Shown here piece after piece: positions 8,101 through 20,672 of a stretch of DNA of 64,000 nucleotides. Numbering within the stretch: the first letter of the stretch is position 1; each line of letters opens with the position of its first letter. Below the pieces are notes generated by a model. It was given only the letters and a program-made list of their open reading frames with translations, searched no databases and was not told the DNA's origin. Position numbers and translations under genes: made by a program. Source of the stretch: Ligilactobacillus aviarius subsp. aviarius DSM 20655 (GTDB lineage Bacteria > Bacillota > Bacilli > Lactobacillales > Lactobacillaceae); assembly GCF_001436315.1 (NCBI RefSeq), contig NZ_AYZA01000016.1:62001-126000 (forward strand). The letters run 5' to 3'.

Positions 8101-9543
8101 TTAAAACTCAACTTTTTCTCCATTAACTTTCACTGAATATGTTAAGTCTTTTAAGTTAGCTTCCATAACAGCTTTCTGACTGCCATCTGCACTTAAACGT
8201 GAAATAATAATTGAATGCTCATCTGGGGTTTCAACATCGATTGAACCGTCTAAATCAAATGCGACTTCGTTATTCCGGAATGATAACAGTTTTAATAATG
8301 AAGCAACAACCGGGCGTTTAACTTCTTCAGCAACCTCTTTTTTTGTATAGTAGTGCCGATTAATATTCCGTCCCTCTTTTGTTTCTTCAAGCAACTTGAT
8401 ATCGTTCTTTCCGGCCAGCAGCCCAACATAGTATACTTGCGGAATTCCCGGTGCAAAGACTTGAATCAACCGTGACATGAAGTACCGTTGATCATTATCA
8501 CCAAGAGCTGAATAGAAGGTCGTGTTGATCTGATAAATATCAAGGTTATGATATTCTGCACTTGAATACTTCTTCTTTACATTTGCCCCAATTCGATAAA
8601 GCTCATTAGTCGTAAAGTCAATTTGGTCTTGTGTTAGAATATCCCGTGCATCGACCACCCCAATCCCATCATGGGTATCAAGGGTTGTAAATTGCTTCAT
8701 TGGACTCATTGTTAACCATTTAGCAAGCTGATCGGTCTTCCCGCTATAAATTGAATAGAGGGTAACCATTGGTAAAGCAAAGTCATAAACAAAGTATCCA
8801 TGATCTGAAATCTTAAATGGCATACTGTAATGTTCATGAATTTCAGGTAAGATTTCAGCCTTCTTAGCCTTAACAACCTCATCAACTTCATTTAATAAAT
8901 CCCAAATTTCAGGTTCAACAAAGAAGTCATTCGTTCCAAGTTTCTTAACCGCATATGCAAACGCATCGAGCCGAATAATGTCAGCACCATGATCAATTAA
9001 GCTTTCAAGGGTTGATTTAATGAAATCCTTTGTCACCTGTGTCCGAACGTCCATATCAATTTGCTCTTCGCCAAAGGTATTCCAGAGCTTTTCCGTTGTT
9101 CCATCATCAAAATGAATTTCTTGATATGGCGCCCGATCTTTCCGTTTATAAATCAAATCAATATCTTCTTGAGTTGGGTGTCCTTCTGGCCAGAACTTAT
9201 CCCAACTTAAGAACAAATCTGCCCATTTGCTGGCATCTTTATTCTTCTTGAAGTCTTTATAATATTCTGATTGACGCGAAATATGATTGATCATAAAGTC
9301 AAACATTAAATAATACTTTTCGCCTAACTTTTCAACGTCTTCCCATGTTCCGAATTGTGGATCAACATCTTTGTAATCAACTGGTGCAAAGCCCCGATCA
9401 CCCGTTGAAGGAAAGAATGGCAATAAGTGAACCCCGCCAATTGCATCCCCAAAATCGTGTTCCAAGACTTCGGTTAATTCCTTAATGTTTTTTCCTAAAC
9501 TATCCGGATAGGTAATCAACATTGCTTTATTTTGAACCGTCAT
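8101..9543 (-). CDS. gtfA: Sucrose phosphorylase (GH13_18)
   Basis: A 480-residue cytoplasmic enzyme that splits sucrose with phosphate into glucose-1-phosphate and fructose. It resembles GtfA of Streptococcus mutans almost throughout, including [19 protein letters not shown], the nucleophile Asp in [10 protein letters not shown] (about D193), the acid/base Glu in [10 protein letters not shown] (about E234) and the transition-state Asp in [10 protein letters not shown]. The last gene of the galK-galT-alpha-galactosidase-gtfA operon, 17 bases after its neighbour, so it should be induced with galactosides and repressed by glucose. With the alpha-galactosidase it could complete raffinose breakdown: galactose is removed first and the remaining sucrose is phosphorolysed. 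MTVQ is used as the start because GGGGA lies at better distance from it than from the ATG two codons earlier. Confidence 0.96.
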   Translation of the reverse strand: MTVQNKAMLITYPDSLGKNIKELTEVLEHDFGDAIGGVHLLPFFPSTGDRGFAPVDYKDVDPQFGTWEDVEKLGEKYYLMFDFMINHISRQSEYYKDFKKNKDASKWADLFLSWDKFWPEGHPTQEDIDLIYKRKDRAPYQEIHFDDGTTEKLWNTFGEEQIDMDVRTQVTKDFIKSTLESLIDHGADIIRLDAFAYAVKKLGTNDFFVEPEIWDLLNEVDEVVKAKKAEILPEIHEHYSMPFKISDHGYFVYDFALPMVTLYSIYSGKTDQLAKWLTMSPMKQFTTLDTHDGIGVVDARDILTQDQIDFTTNELYRIGANVKKKYSSAEYHNLDIYQINTTFYSALGDNDQRYFMSRLIQVFAPGIPQVYYVGLLAGKNDIKLLEETKEGRNINRHYYTKKEVAEEVKRPVVASLLKLLSFRNNEVAFDLDGSIDVETPDEHSIIISRLSADGSQKAVMEANLKDLTYSVKVNGEKVEF

Positions 9544-9560
9544 TTTCATTCCCCGCTTTT

Positions 9561-11759
9561 TTAGTCAATTGCCTTAAACCGATAACTGCTGCTTGCATAA
9601 TCGTGATGGTAAAATGGATTGAAAAATCCAACGTTCATCAATTCGTCGCCACCAAAGATCTCTTTTGTTTCAACATTTTGGTAATGTTTTTGCGGATCAA
9701 GTCCAACTAGCTTAGTAATTGTTGACAGTGCTTGCGCGTCCGCCATTGTTTGGAATTGTTTTACTAAAACATCTTTCTTGTCTGGTGAAACAAACATCCA
9801 TGCACATTCATTTGATGTATATGGACTCTTCAAACGGTAAAAATCACCAAATTGAACAAGATGACGAATTTCTTTATATTCAGCAACTTGTTTTGTCACC
9901 ATTGCTTTTTCGTCATCACTCATTTGAGTCAAGTCTAATTCATATCCAAAGACACCACTCATTGCACAATTTCCACGGGTTTCAAATGATGTTTGCCGCC
10001 CGGTTTGTTGGTTTGGTGAAACTGAAACGTGAGCCGTCATTGTTGATGTTGGGTAGACGTATGACGTTGCATATTGGATCCGTTGACGGGCAACTGCATC
10101 CGTATTGTCACTTGCCCACGACTGTGGCATGTAATATGCCCAGCCGGTATCAAAGCGGCCGCCGCCACCTGAACAACCTTCAAAGAGGATTTCAGGGAAG
10201 TCACTTGTGATTTGATCAACCATCTCATATGCACCTAAAATATACCGGTGATATACTTCACCTTCTTGATCTGCAGGAAGTTTAAGCGAATAAACATCTG
10301 ATAAATGCCGGTTCATATCCCACTTGACATAATCAACATCATTTTCTCGTAAAATCTTTTCAACCTGACCGATGATATTATCGCGGACATCTTTCCGGGT
10401 CAAATCAAGTAAGTATTGATTCCGGGATGGTGATGGTTTCCGTCCAGGAACAGCCATCATATAATCTGGATGTTCACGGTACAAATCGGAATCAATTGAA
10501 ATCATTTCAGGTTCAAACCACAAGCCAAATTTAAGGCCTTTATTATGAACGTAATCTGCAAAGTGCTTCAAGCCCTTTGGAAACTTCTTCTGATCAACGT
10601 ACCAGTCACCCAATGATGAGTTATCATCGTCACGGTGACCAAACCAGCCATCATCAAGAACAAACATTTCAATGCCAAGTCTTTGGGCTTCGTCAACAAT
10701 CGGCGTTAATTTTTCTTCGGTAAAGTCCATAAAGGTTGCTTCCCAGTTATTAACTACGATTGGTCGTTCTTGATCACGATACTTTCCGCGAACAACCCGT
10801 TCTTGAATCAAGTGATGGAATGTTTGGCTCATTCCGTTAAATCCTTCGTTAGAGTATACAATTAAACTTTCAGGTGTTTGGAATTCTTCGTTTGAAGCTA
10901 ATTTCCATGCAAAGTTGTAATCGTTGATTCCGCATGTTACTCGGGTTTGTTGAATTTGATCGCGTTCAACTTCAATTGCAAAGTTGCCAGAATAAACTAA
11001 GTCAAATCCATAAACTTCGCCATTCATTTCATCCGTATTCGGCGAACATAATGCAACAAAGTTATTCATTTGGTGACTTGTTGTTCCCCGCCGGCTTTCA
11101 TATTTTCGAACGCCCCGATTTAAGTGAGCCCGTTCCATGTCGCGTTCATTGGCGTGAGCTCCTGGGAAACTAACAACATCCAACGGTTGATTTGGCAAAT
11201 CAATTTGCATTGATGCTACCTTATCAAGATAAACAGCTGCATCCCCGTTGTTCTTTACCTGAGCTGACCGGGCAATCACTGCGCGATCACGGTAAATTGT
11301 ATATAATAATGTCACTTCAACATCTGAAACTTGATCTTTAAGAGTAACATAAAGGGTTTCAGCTTCATCGTCAGATTCAACATACGTTGCTGGCAGGCCC
11401 TTTAATTTCGGTTTTCCGGCTTCGATCCGGTAACCCTGATATTCAAATCGTGAGGCCCGTGATCCGTTTTCTTGGCGAACAATTACCGCCGGCGTGCGAT
11501 AATCACAAATTCCGCTTGTACTGTATTCTTGCATTAAGGTATCTGGTGAAAATGTCCGGTCTAATGATCCGGGAAGATTTCCAGAAAAGCCCCGGTCAAT
11601 TCGAGGGTAATTCATTTCGCCATGATATTCATTAATTCTTTTTCCGTAATATAAATGATTTAGTAATCCACCTTCGACAACTGAAAAAATGTATGAAATT
11701 TTGTCATTATGAAGATGAAATACTTTATTTTGTTCATCAAAACTAATTAGATTTGCCAT
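9561..11759 (-). CDS. melA: Alpha-galactosidase (GH36)
   Basis: A 732-residue cytoplasmic glycoside hydrolase that removes terminal alpha-galactose from melibiose, raffinose and stachyose. The family layout is complete: a beta-sandwich N-terminal domain, a TIM barrel from about residue 330 and a short C-terminal beta domain. [13 protein letters not shown] carries the nucleophile D481, and [11 protein letters not shown] the acid/base D551. Other marks are FVLDDGWFG and [12 protein letters not shown]. No signal peptide is present, so substrates must be imported, probably by the GPH transporter at 16.7-18.6 kb. It lies third in the gal operon, 20 bases after galT. Length is usual for lactobacilli. 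Confidence 0.96.
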   Translation of the reverse strand: MANLISFDEQNKVFHLHNDKISYIFSVVEGGLLNHLYYGKRINEYHGEMNYPRIDRGFSGNLPGSLDRTFSPDTLMQEYSTSGICDYRTPAVIVRQENGSRASRFEYQGYRIEAGKPKLKGLPATYVESDDEAETLYVTLKDQVSDVEVTLLYTIYRDRAVIARSAQVKNNGDAAVYLDKVASMQIDLPNQPLDVVSFPGAHANERDMERAHLNRGVRKYESRRGTTSHQMNNFVALCSPNTDEMNGEVYGFDLVYSGNFAIEVERDQIQQTRVTCGINDYNFAWKLASNEEFQTPESLIVYSNEGFNGMSQTFHHLIQERVVRGKYRDQERPIVVNNWEATFMDFTEEKLTPIVDEAQRLGIEMFVLDDGWFGHRDDDNSSLGDWYVDQKKFPKGLKHFADYVHNKGLKFGLWFEPEMISIDSDLYREHPDYMMAVPGRKPSPSRNQYLLDLTRKDVRDNIIGQVEKILRENDVDYVKWDMNRHLSDVYSLKLPADQEGEVYHRYILGAYEMVDQITSDFPEILFEGCSGGGGRFDTGWAYYMPQSWASDNTDAVARQRIQYATSYVYPTSTMTAHVSVSPNQQTGRQTSFETRGNCAMSGVFGYELDLTQMSDDEKAMVTKQVAEYKEIRHLVQFGDFYRLKSPYTSNECAWMFVSPDKKDVLVKQFQTMADAQALSTITKLVGLDPQKHYQNVETKEIFGGDELMNVGFFNPFYHHDYASSSYRFKAID

Positions 11760-11779
11760 TCAAAAGCCTCCCCGAATAT

Positions 11780-13261
11780 TTAGTGATTAACTGCGTCAAT
11801 AAACTTCATAAATGCTTGATGTCCTTGGTCATCCCGCTTGAAGACCCCCGCATCCTCAAGAACCCGAACGAAGACCTTTCCGATTTCATCTTGAACAATC
11901 GCATGAACGTTTTGTTCATTCAAAGCTGGTGATTCCTTTTTAATTTTATCTGCCCATTCACGGTGATAATCAGCAATTTGATTGTCTTTACCAAGCAAAT
12001 ACTTTTCAACTTCTTGCATTTCCGTCTTCAAGCGTGGTGGTAAGATTGCTAATCCCATAACCTCGATCAGACCGATATTTTCCTTCTTGATATGCTGAAC
12101 ATCTTTATGTGGATGGAAAATTCCATCTGGATATTGAGCGGATGTTTGGTTATCACGTAAAACGAGATCAAGTTCATACTTTCCGTTCCGCATCCGCGCA
12201 ATTGGGGTGATCGTATGGTGCCATTCCCCATTTGATTGAGCAACAACGGATACTGATTTATCGGTGTAATGATTCCACTTTTGCAAAATTTTATCCGCTA
12301 AGTCACAAATCTGATTCATGTTTGAACTTGTTAATCGAATTACTGACATTGGCCACTTAACGATCCCAGCTTCAACATTTTCAAAGCCATCAAATTTGAT
12401 TTGCGTTTCAATCGGAGCCGTTTCCATTGCAAACGTATGCCGTCCGCCTTGATAATGTTCATGCGATAAAATCGAACCGCCAACAATCGGAAGGTCAGCA
12501 TTACTGCCTGCAAAATAACCCGGAAACTTTTGAACGATCGTCAATAATTGCTTAAATGTTTTTTTATCAATTACCATTTCTTCATGAACAGAATCTAAAA
12601 AAATGCAGTGTTCATTGAAGTAGGCATATGGTGAATACTGGAATCCCCATTGATGACCATCAATATCAAGCCGGATGATGCGGTGGTTAGCTCGTGCCGG
12701 GTAATTGATTCGTCCTTGATAGCCTTCATTTTCCATGCAAAGGTTACATTTCGGGTAACCGGAAGCCTTCATTTTCTTTGCAAGCGCAATTTGCTTTGGA
12801 TCCTTTTCGGGCTTGGAAAGGTTAATGGTAATTTCAATGTCGCCATATTCACTTGGATGTTTGAAGTAAATATTTTTCGCAATTGCCTTCGTTTTAATAT
12901 AATCATTTCGTTTACTTAAATCATAAAATGCAGCAATCGCTTTTTGCGGTGAAATTTGATATTCATCCCAGAAACGCCGGTTTACGATGCTTGGAGCCGG
13001 CGTAATAAAGTCCATTAATTCTGCTCCAAGATTATCCTGTTCATTGGCAGTGTCACCAATCTTTTGGTTTTGAATGGCAACTTGAACCAGTTGATTTTTC
13101 AATTCAATCAAGTCATCCGTTTCTGGAGCAACTGGAATATTTTCCTCCCCAACAAGATTTAAAACCCGGTTCTTCAAATAATTGCGGTCAAGACTTTCAT
13201 AATCGCTTTCGTTAATTACGCCACAAACAAACTTATCAACTAAACTCTTCACACTCATCAT
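11780..13261 (-). CDS. galT: UDP-glucose--hexose-1-phosphate uridylyltransferase (class II)
   Basis: A roughly 493-residue protein of the class II GalT family found in Gram-positive bacteria. It exchanges galactose-1-phosphate with the glucose-1-phosphate moiety of UDP-glucose in the Leloir pathway. Recognisable stretches include [30 protein letters not shown] and [15 protein letters not shown], the last containing the conserved histidines of the active site. It follows galK by about 20 bases in the operon. Three starts are possible (GTG 13267, ATG 13261, ATG 13258); 13261 is chosen because GATGAG lies five bases before it, and the choice is not firm. Confidence 0.95.
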   Translation of the reverse strand: MMSVKSLVDKFVCGVINESDYESLDRNYLKNRVLNLVGEENIPVAPETDDLIELKNQLVQVAIQNQKIGDTANEQDNLGAELMDFITPAPSIVNRRFWDEYQISPQKAIAAFYDLSKRNDYIKTKAIAKNIYFKHPSEYGDIEITINLSKPEKDPKQIALAKKMKASGYPKCNLCMENEGYQGRINYPARANHRIIRLDIDGHQWGFQYSPYAYFNEHCIFLDSVHEEMVIDKKTFKQLLTIVQKFPGYFAGSNADLPIVGGSILSHEHYQGGRHTFAMETAPIETQIKFDGFENVEAGIVKWPMSVIRLTSSNMNQICDLADKILQKWNHYTDKSVSVVAQSNGEWHHTITPIARMRNGKYELDLVLRDNQTSAQYPDGIFHPHKDVQHIKKENIGLIEVMGLAILPPRLKTEMQEVEKYLLGKDNQIADYHREWADKIKKESPALNEQNVHAIVQDEIGKVFVRVLEDAGVFKRDDQGHQAFMKFIDAVNH

Positions 13262-13280
13262 TGTCACTCATCTTTCTCTT

Positions 13281-14447
13281 TTATAATTCATGGGTTCCAT
13301 CGGCAACTTCCGCAACAAAGAACCGCGGAGCATAACCAATTTTTTCTTCATAAACTTTTCCAACGTTTTTTTCGAATTCATCAACCTTATCTTTGGCAAC
13401 CAATGCAATTCCGCTGCCGCCAAAGCCTGCACCACACATTCTTGCTCCTAAAACACCTGGTTGCTTCCAAGCTTCATGTGCAAGTGTATCAAGTTCTTTT
13501 CCTGTTACTTCATAATCATATTCAAGGGAAACATGCGAAGCATTTTGAAGTCGTCCAAATTCTTCCAAGTCACCTTTTTCAAGGGCTGCTTCTCCACGAA
13601 GACAGCGTTGATTTTCTGAAACAGCATGCCGTGCGCGCTTCAAATGAGTTTCATCTTTCAATAAATATGAGTATTCATCAAAGGTTTCATTATCTAGTTC
13701 ACCCAAAGCCTTAATATCCAACTTTTGTTGGAGTTCTTTAACAGCTTCCTGACATCCTGCAACCCGCTCGTTGTATTTTGATTCAACTAAAGCCCGTGGT
13801 TTATTCGTATTCATGATTACAATTACGTTGTCCTTTAAGTCTAACGGAACGTACTTGTAATCCAAAGTATTCGTATCAAGTAAGATTGCATGACCCTCTT
13901 TACTCATTCCAACTGCAAATTGATCAAGAATTCCTGAGCTCAAACCTAAAAATTCATTTTCAGTTTTAACTCCCATTTTAACAAGGGCGAGCCGGTCAAC
14001 GTCGAGGTCAAACAAGGATTGAACCATTACTCCAAACAGCATTTCAATTGATGCTGATGATGATAACCCTGATCCTCCTTGAGGAAGATTTCCCCAAATG
14101 TAAATGTCCATTCCTTGTTCAACCTGATAACCTGCTTCGCGTAAATAATAAATCATTCCCTTAGCATAGTTCGTCCAATTATCTTCTTTTTTGTATTTCA
14201 GGTTATTTAAATCAGTCTCAATTATTCCTAATTTTTCAAAGTTTCCTGAATAGAAACGTAATTTTTGATCATCACGTTTCTTGGCAGCTCCCCACGTTCC
14301 AAGGGTAATCGCACACGGAAAAACATGTCCCCCATTATAATCTGTGTGTTCCCCAATCAAATTGATTCTTCCAGGTGAGAAGAAACAATTTTCCGGCTTA
14401 ACCCCAAACACTTCTTCAAAATTCATTTCAAGTTCTTTTTTATCCAT
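13281..14447 (-). CDS. galK: Galactokinase
   Basis: A 388-residue GHMP-family kinase that phosphorylates galactose at C1, the entry to the Leloir pathway. The galactokinase signature [15 protein letters not shown], the ATP-binding loop [13 protein letters not shown] and the C-terminal [12 protein letters not shown] are intact. MDKKELE is chosen as the start: GGGG lies nine bases before it, and two earlier in-frame ATGs are inside or just before that ribosome binding site. It is the first gene of the galK-galT-melA-gtfA operon. Its promoter holds a GalR-like operator in the spacer and a cre-like site downstream, so induction by galactose and repression by glucose are expected. Confidence 0.96.
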   Translation of the reverse strand: MDKKELEMNFEEVFGVKPENCFFSPGRINLIGEHTDYNGGHVFPCAITLGTWGAAKKRDDQKLRFYSGNFEKLGIIETDLNNLKYKKEDNWTNYAKGMIYYLREAGYQVEQGMDIYIWGNLPQGGSGLSSSASIEMLFGVMVQSLFDLDVDRLALVKMGVKTENEFLGLSSGILDQFAVGMSKEGHAILLDTNTLDYKYVPLDLKDNVIVIMNTNKPRALVESKYNERVAGCQEAVKELQQKLDIKALGELDNETFDEYSYLLKDETHLKRARHAVSENQRCLRGEAALEKGDLEEFGRLQNASHVSLEYDYEVTGKELDTLAHEAWKQPGVLGARMCGAGFGGSGIALVAKDKVDEFEKNVGKVYEEKIGYAPRFFVAEVADGTHEL

Positions 14448-14472
14448 AATTTTCATCCCCATGTCCTTATTT

Positions 14473-14567
14473 ATGTAAGCGATTTATTACACTATTCATT
14501 ATAATGATTTTAGTAAAAATCATCAATGGTTTTAGTTAATGTTTACTAATTAAAATTAACTAAATTA
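14473..14567 (-). promoter_or_regulatory. galK promoter, GalR-like operators and cre
   Basis: Minus-strand -35 TTGATG (14521-14526) and -10 TATAAT (14498-14503) are 17 bases apart. The spacer reads ATTTTTACTAAAATCAT, a palindromic LacI-family operator. A second operator, TTAGTTAATGTTTACTAA, lies at 14532-14549, and a third copy-like TTAAAATTAACTAAATT at 14550-14566. A cre-like site ATGTAAGCGATTTATT at 14473-14488 (one mismatch) follows the start point. The same region carries the galR extended -10 TGATACAAT at 14589-14597, so GalR may also control itself. Confidence 0.8.
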
Positions 14568-14599
14568 TCAAAGTAAATTTTTAACTTATGATACAATAG

Positions 14600-15623
<1,024 letters not shown>

Positions 15624-15625
<2 letters not shown>

Positions 15626-15661
15626 AAAGGATTCACGATCAATTGGTCGTGAATCCTTTTT
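15624..15661. terminator. Bidirectional terminator between galR and galE
   Basis: AAAAAGGATTCACGA and TCGTGAATCCTTTTT form a perfect stem around a short loop. It overlaps the galR stop codon and serves galE on the other strand. Confidence 0.9.
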
Positions 15662-15662
15662 A

Positions 15663-16658
15663 TTACTTATCTTCATACCCTTCTGGATGACTTGAATGCC
15701 ATTTCCAAGCTGTTTCGATTAGTTTGTGAACGTCGTCATATTGCGGATTCCACCCTAATACCCGGCGTGCTTTGTCAAAAGCGGCAATTAATGTATCCGG
15801 ATCACCGCCGCGCCGGCCGGCAATTTCTGCTGGGATTTCTTTCCCAGTCACTTCACGAGCAGCTTTTAACATTTCAAGGTTCGAGAACCCAGTCGATGAT
15901 CCCAGATTAAATGCATCTGATGGATTACCATTCCGTAAATAATCAGCTGCTAAAATGTGCGCATCGGCAAGGTCAATTGGATGAACATAATCCCGGATAT
16001 TCGTCCCATCCGGTGTATTATAGTCATCACCATAAATTTGCAACTTATCGCGTTTTCCTTGAGCGACTTGCAAAATAATCGGCATTAAGTGCGTTTCTGG
16101 GATGTGGTCTTCTCCAATTGATCCGTCTGGCCATGCACCAGCAACATTAAAGTACCGTAATGCAACGAACTTCATTCCATAGGCTTCATCAGCCCAGTGC
16201 ATAATCTTTTCCATCATTAACTTGCTTTCGCCATATGGATTGATCGGATTTTGCGGATCAGTTTCCTTAATCGGCATCTTATCTGGAATCCCATAGGTCG
16301 CAGCTGAAGATGAAAATACTAATTTATTAACGCCAACTTCCTTCATCACTTCAAGAAGTTTAATTAATCCGGCAACGTTATTATCAAAATATTTCAATGG
16401 TTTTTTCATTGATTCTGGAACTAGTGAATATGCCCCGAAATGAATTACAACATCAATATCTGGATTTTCCCTAAAAACATTTCGTATAAAGTCTTGATCA
16501 GCTAAATCACCTTCATAAAATTTAGCTTGGGGATCAACCGCTGCCCGGTGACCAGTTACCAAATTATCAACAACAACTGGCGTTTCCCCTTTTTCGAGCA
16601 ATCGCTTTACCATATGTGAGCCGATATAACCTGCTCCGCCTAAAACTAAAGTTGTCAT
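15663..16658 (-). CDS. galE: UDP-glucose 4-epimerase
   Basis: A 331-residue extended SDR enzyme that interconverts UDP-galactose and UDP-glucose, closing the Leloir cycle and supplying UDP-galactose for cell-wall sugars. [13 protein letters not shown] is the NAD-binding glycine motif, [10 protein letters not shown] holds the catalytic Ser, and [11 protein letters not shown] gives the Tyr-x3-Lys pair. The ATG follows AAAGGAGGAG. It lies downstream of the GPH transporter gene on the same strand; a terminator between them suggests partial read-through rather than a simple operon. Confidence 0.95.
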   Translation of the reverse strand: MTTLVLGGAGYIGSHMVKRLLEKGETPVVVDNLVTGHRAAVDPQAKFYEGDLADQDFIRNVFRENPDIDVVIHFGAYSLVPESMKKPLKYFDNNVAGLIKLLEVMKEVGVNKLVFSSSAATYGIPDKMPIKETDPQNPINPYGESKLMMEKIMHWADEAYGMKFVALRYFNVAGAWPDGSIGEDHIPETHLMPIILQVAQGKRDKLQIYGDDYNTPDGTNIRDYVHPIDLADAHILAADYLRNGNPSDAFNLGSSTGFSNLEMLKAAREVTGKEIPAEIAGRRGGDPDTLIAAFDKARRVLGWNPQYDDVHKLIETAWKWHSSHPEGYEDK

Positions 16659-16684
16659 TTTTTCTCCTCCTTTGAAATTTATAA

Positions 16685-16716
16685 AAATGGAAGACTATCG
16701 ATCAGTCTTCCATTTA
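16685..16716 (-). terminator. Terminator between GPH transporter and galE
   Basis: AATGGAAGACT and AGTCTTCCATTTTT pair on the minus strand around GATCGAT. The T-run is TTTTTAT. It should attenuate galE transcription from the transporter promoter. Confidence 0.85.
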
Positions 16717-16723
16717 ATTTCTA

Positions 16724-18642
16724 TTAATTCTTAATTAACTTCATTACGTTAGTTGAAGAATCAATCGTCTGGTTATCCTTTGGTAAGACATCTACTTGAT
16801 CAAATTCCTTTGTATTTGTAATTGTTACCATGACGGTATCATCATATCCAGCTTTCTTAATTGCTGGATCCCAGAATTCCATTATTTCTTCACCCTTATG
16901 AATTTGCTGGCCTTGTTCAACATATGAAACAAATCCTGTTCCGTGCATGTTGACCGTTCCGATTCCGATATGAATCAGCATAATTACGCCATGTTCAGAT
17001 TCGATTCCAATTGCATGCCGGGTTGGAAAGACTTGCCGCACAACTCCGTCAAATGGTGCATAAACAGCTCCATCACTTGGCTTCAGGGCAAAACCTTGGC
17101 CCATTTGACCTGATGCAAATGTTTGATCACTAACATCCTTGAGTGGAAGATATGTTCCTTTAATTGGAGCAACGATATCGTATTCACCAGCAACTGCATG
17201 TTCACCAGTCCCAACACTCGTATCGTTTTTTTCGCCCCAGCTCTTTTCAAGTTGTTCAACGATTTCAGCATGCCGTTTTTCAGTCAATGTAACTTTCTTC
17301 CAGAAGAAGAATGTTCCAAGCAAAATTAAAATTACCGGTAAAGCAATTACAAATAATTTAAATGTCAAAATATTCCCAGCGGTAATTGTTTTGTAAGTAT
17401 AACCTGAAGTCATGTGTGATAAGATGGCGATCGGTCCAATGCACCAACCGGCAATTGCTCCGCCCAACTTATCTACTAACGGACGAACCGAAAGTGTCAG
17501 TGATTCATCACGGTGTCCAAATTTCAACTGCCCATATTCGATTGAATCTGTAATTATCATTAAGATAACTAAGAAAACAACTTGTTGCGGTGCTGCAAAT
17601 AATTCCATTGCAATAACAACAAGCGCCAAATTCTGACCTGCCACTGCTAATAAACCTGCACCGCAGAACATGATCAAAATGCATGCATAGAAAACATTTT
17701 TCCGATTGAACTTCTTAGCCAATGCAGGGAATGCAGAAATTGAGAAGAATCCTAAAATCATATTAATTGTCCCAATAATTGCAAATTTTGATGATTGACC
17801 CAAAACATATGTAAAGTAGTAAAGTTCAGCTGAATTAAAAATGTTGACTCCAATGCCGTACAATCCATAAGAAACAGCTGTCCACATTAACTGGTCATTC
17901 CTAAGAAGAACCTTGAAAACGTCTTTTAACTTTGTTTCTTCCTTATTTTTACGTAAGTCTGAATCAAGTTCATGAGTTCCCAAGCAAACAACTAACACCG
18001 TAATGATTACAATTGCAGCGGTAATCATTCCAAACATTGACCATCCGCGAAGATCACCAGAACCGCCGTTCTTTGTCAATGAGAAGAACAATACCAATGG
18101 CATGATAACCATTCCGACTAAGTTGGCCCCGATATTTGAACCAATCCGGGCAAAGGTCGAAATCTTTTCACGTTCGCCAGAATCAAATGTCAATGAAGAC
18201 ATTTCTGACCAAAAACTTGTATCTTTGAATGAATAAAAATATCCATTGAAATATATAAAACAGCAAAAATTGCTAAGTAAATAAATGGATGAGTCCGGTT
18301 TAATCCGCCCATATTTGTAAAAAGAACGGCTAATGCGATCGAACTTACCATCCCACCTCCAAAGATCCAAGGCTTAAATTTTCCCCAGCGCGTCTTTGTC
18401 CGGTCAATGGCATTCCCAATAATTGGGTCAATAAAGAGTTCAACGATCCGCAATAACGCAATTATGTTAGTGATATATAAGATCATTGCATTGTCGCCTT
18501 TACCAAACAGATGCGACGTTACAAACATGATAAAGTATGTCGAAAGAACTGCGTAGAACCAGTCATTTCCAAATGCACCGATAGCATATGAAATCCGTGT
18601 GACCCACTTGTTCCCCTTTTCTTGTTGGACATTATCTTTCAT
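16724..18642 (-). pseudogene. LacS/RafP-type GPH sugar transporter with EIIA domain, frameshifted
   Basis: A galactoside:cation symporter of the GPH family with a C-terminal EIIA-Glc-like domain, as in LacS of Streptococcus thermophilus. The N-terminal part (18642 down to about 18235) reads [13 protein letters not shown] to YISMDIF. The rest (to 16724) continues in another frame from [12 protein letters not shown] through the membrane domain to the EIIA part, with the phosphorylatable His in MLIHIGIGTV. The break is a run of five T on the minus strand (plus A-run 18235-18239); one more T restores YISMDIFYSFKD, the expected family sequence, and a protein of about 639 residues, the length of LacS. 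A true mutation, a sequencing error in a homopolymer, or slippage are all possible. Gene order and operators suggest alpha-galactoside import for the gal operon. It is preceded by AAAGGGG before the ATG. Confidence 0.85.
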
Positions 18643-18676
18643 AATGTAACCCCTTTCTTATTAACTTACAATGTTA

Positions 18677-18753
18677 ATTGTAACCGTTTTCTAGTAAAAA
18701 TCAATATAATTTTACTAAATTTTTCTGATTTATTTTACTATAATTTTTACTAG
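18677..18753 (-). promoter_or_regulatory. GPH transporter promoter with cre and GalR-like operators
   Basis: Minus-strand -35 TTGATT (18699-18704) and -10 TACAAT (18677-18682), 16 bases apart. A cre site TTGTAACCGTTTTCTA at 18678-18693 fits every fixed position of the consensus and covers the spacer and -10. TAGTAAAAATC and AATTTTACTAA (18692-18718) form a dyad that overlaps the -35, and ATTTTACTA / TTTTTACTAG follow at 18732-18753. The arrangement copies that of the galK promoter. Confidence 0.8.
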
Positions 18754-18897
18754 CTTTATTAACCGGCACAATTCCCGCCTTATCAAAGAATTCTTGCATT
18801 TAACCAGTCTTGCTTGTTCCTCGTTGGCAGATGAACTATTACAAAAATAAGAAGATATTTATTTCTTATAGGTTTTAGTTTACGGGGAGGAATTTTT

Positions 18898-20595
18898 ATG
18901 GGAAAAAATCAGACTAAAAAGCCGCAAAAATATTACATGTCGACTTTAGCCCTTACAATGCTGAATGTCGTTATGATTGCGGGATTAGCAAATGACCCGC
19001 AACAGGCTTTTTATGGTTTATCATCAGTAACTTACTTTGCAATTGGATTTATTCTGTTCTTCATCCCAACAGCCCTTGTTTCCGCTGAACTTGCTAGCGG
19101 CTGGCCGCAGCGGGGCGGTATTTTTCGATGGGTTGGTGAAGGAATCGGCAAAGGATGGGCGTTTACCTGTTTAATTATTTTGTGGTTTCAATCAACCTTT
19201 AATCTCGGCGCCGGAATGCCCAACTTTGCAGCTACAATTATGTTTTTCACGCCACATTATCAGCGGGCAATCCAGTTCTTACAGCATCCACAACATGAAA
19301 TTCTGATCATGTGTGGCTTTATTGCTTTATTTTGGCTCGTTACTTGGTTGGCTGCTCGCGGAACCAAGACATTTTCAAACATCGCCAAATACGGGGTAAT
19401 TATTGGAACGTTTATTCCACTTGCAGTTATGGTCATTTTAGTGATCGTTTGGCTTTGCCAAGGTCATAAACCAGCAATGCCCGTCCATGCTAAGGATCTT
19501 ATCCCGCAATGGAACGGAATGGGAACGTTAGCGCTGGTTGCCGGCGTCCTTTTCTCGTGGGCTGGAATTGATATGAATGCTGCGCACATTAAAGAGTTGA
19601 AACATCCGTCAAAGCAATATCCGGTTTCAATCTTCTTCGCTGGAATCCTCGCCCTGTTGATCTTTGTAATTGGGACTTTGATCATCGCAACCGTTATTCC
19701 AGCAAGCAAAATCAACATTCTTGATGCATTATTTGTAACGTTCCATGACCTGGGAGCAACAATTCATGCTCCATGGCTGTACATGCTATTTATTTATGCC
19801 AACTTCCTTGTGATGTTTGCAATGTGGATCACTAACCTTGCTGGACCATCATTTATGCTTGGCCAGGCTGGTCAAAGCGGGTTATTACCTAAATGGCTTC
19901 AAAACTATAACAAGCACGGAATGCCATCTAAGATGATGTATTTCCAAGCAATTTGCGTGACCGTGATTGCCTTTTTAGTAAAATTACTGCCAAATGTTGA
20001 AGGGTTCTTCGTAATGATCACCCAAACGATCACCATTTTATATTTGCTGTACTACATTATTATGTTTGTCGCCTTTATCCGTTTGCGTTATACCCAAGCT
20101 AACCGCCCACGTTCATTCAAGGTTCCAGGCGGTAAATTCGGTGCCTGGCTGATTACGATCGTTGGAATCGCATCGTCCGTCTTCGGAATTGTTCTTGCTT
20201 TCTATCCGCCAACCCAAGTTAAAAAGGAAGTTGGTTCTGGAACAGTTTATGATGTGACGATCGCTTGCCTTGTCGGCGTCGTCTTATTAGTTGCATTCGG
20301 CCTTTATCAATTATCAAAGCACCATAATGCAACCCACAACAATGACTGGGTCAATGCGGATAATAAATTTGCTCCTTATACATGGGAAATCGAAGGCCTA
20401 AAGAAGCCACAAAAAGTTCAATCCAATGTTCCAACCGACATCATGGCAAAGGATCAACGGCCAATGGGAGTACCGATCAAGTATCACTTTGACCCCAACG
20501 CCCATGTTAATGTTCCGCAAGACTGGGCGAAAGCAGATGCACCGCTTGAAAAATATGCCCAAGCAATGCGTAAGGACTCCCATTCTGATCACTGA
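18898..20595 (+). CDS. APC-superfamily amino acid antiporter, GadC-like
   Basis: A 565-residue permease with about 12 hydrophobic segments and a hydrophilic C-terminal tail of about 80 residues. It resembles the glutamate:GABA antiporter group (GadC, YjeM): AELASGWPQRGGIFRWV corresponds to the AEM..GWEEGGVFAWV region of GadC, and FSWAGIDMNAAHIKELKHPSKQYP to its [21 protein letters not shown] region. In GadC the C-tail plugs the channel at neutral pH; the long tail here could do the same, but that is an inference. No gadB or other decarboxylase is adjacent, so the substrate pair is open. It starts at the ATG seven bases after GGGGAGG. pepO follows after 77 bases on the same strand. Confidence 0.8.
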   Translation: MGKNQTKKPQKYYMSTLALTMLNVVMIAGLANDPQQAFYGLSSVTYFAIGFILFFIPTALVSAELASGWPQRGGIFRWVGEGIGKGWAFTCLIILWFQSTFNLGAGMPNFAATIMFFTPHYQRAIQFLQHPQHEILIMCGFIALFWLVTWLAARGTKTFSNIAKYGVIIGTFIPLAVMVILVIVWLCQGHKPAMPVHAKDLIPQWNGMGTLALVAGVLFSWAGIDMNAAHIKELKHPSKQYPVSIFFAGILALLIFVIGTLIIATVIPASKINILDALFVTFHDLGATIHAPWLYMLFIYANFLVMFAMWITNLAGPSFMLGQAGQSGLLPKWLQNYNKHGMPSKMMYFQAICVTVIAFLVKLLPNVEGFFVMITQTITILYLLYYIIMFVAFIRLRYTQANRPRSFKVPGGKFGAWLITIVGIASSVFGIVLAFYPPTQVKKEVGSGTVYDVTIACLVGVVLLVAFGLYQLSKHHNATHNNDWVNADNKFAPYTWEIEGLKKPQKVQSNVPTDIMAKDQRPMGVPIKYHFDPNAHVNVPQDWAKADAPLEKYAQAMRKDSHSDH

Positions 20596-20672
20596 TTTGC
20601 GATATTATTAAATTTTAATTAGAATATAGTTAAAAGGAACTTTAGATCTGCGACTTGAAAGGAGTTTTTAAT

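Noticed and set aside
9719-10210. 163-codon plus-strand frame
   Set aside because: Lies entirely inside the alpha-galactosidase gene on the other strand, whose catalytic motifs are intact; no family resemblance.
16724-18370. Reading the C-terminal part of the GPH transporter as a separate gene beginning MDLWRWDG
   Set aside because: The first ~45 codons are an out-of-frame translation of the N-terminal gene part; the family sequence only starts at YSFKD, so a frameshift explains it.
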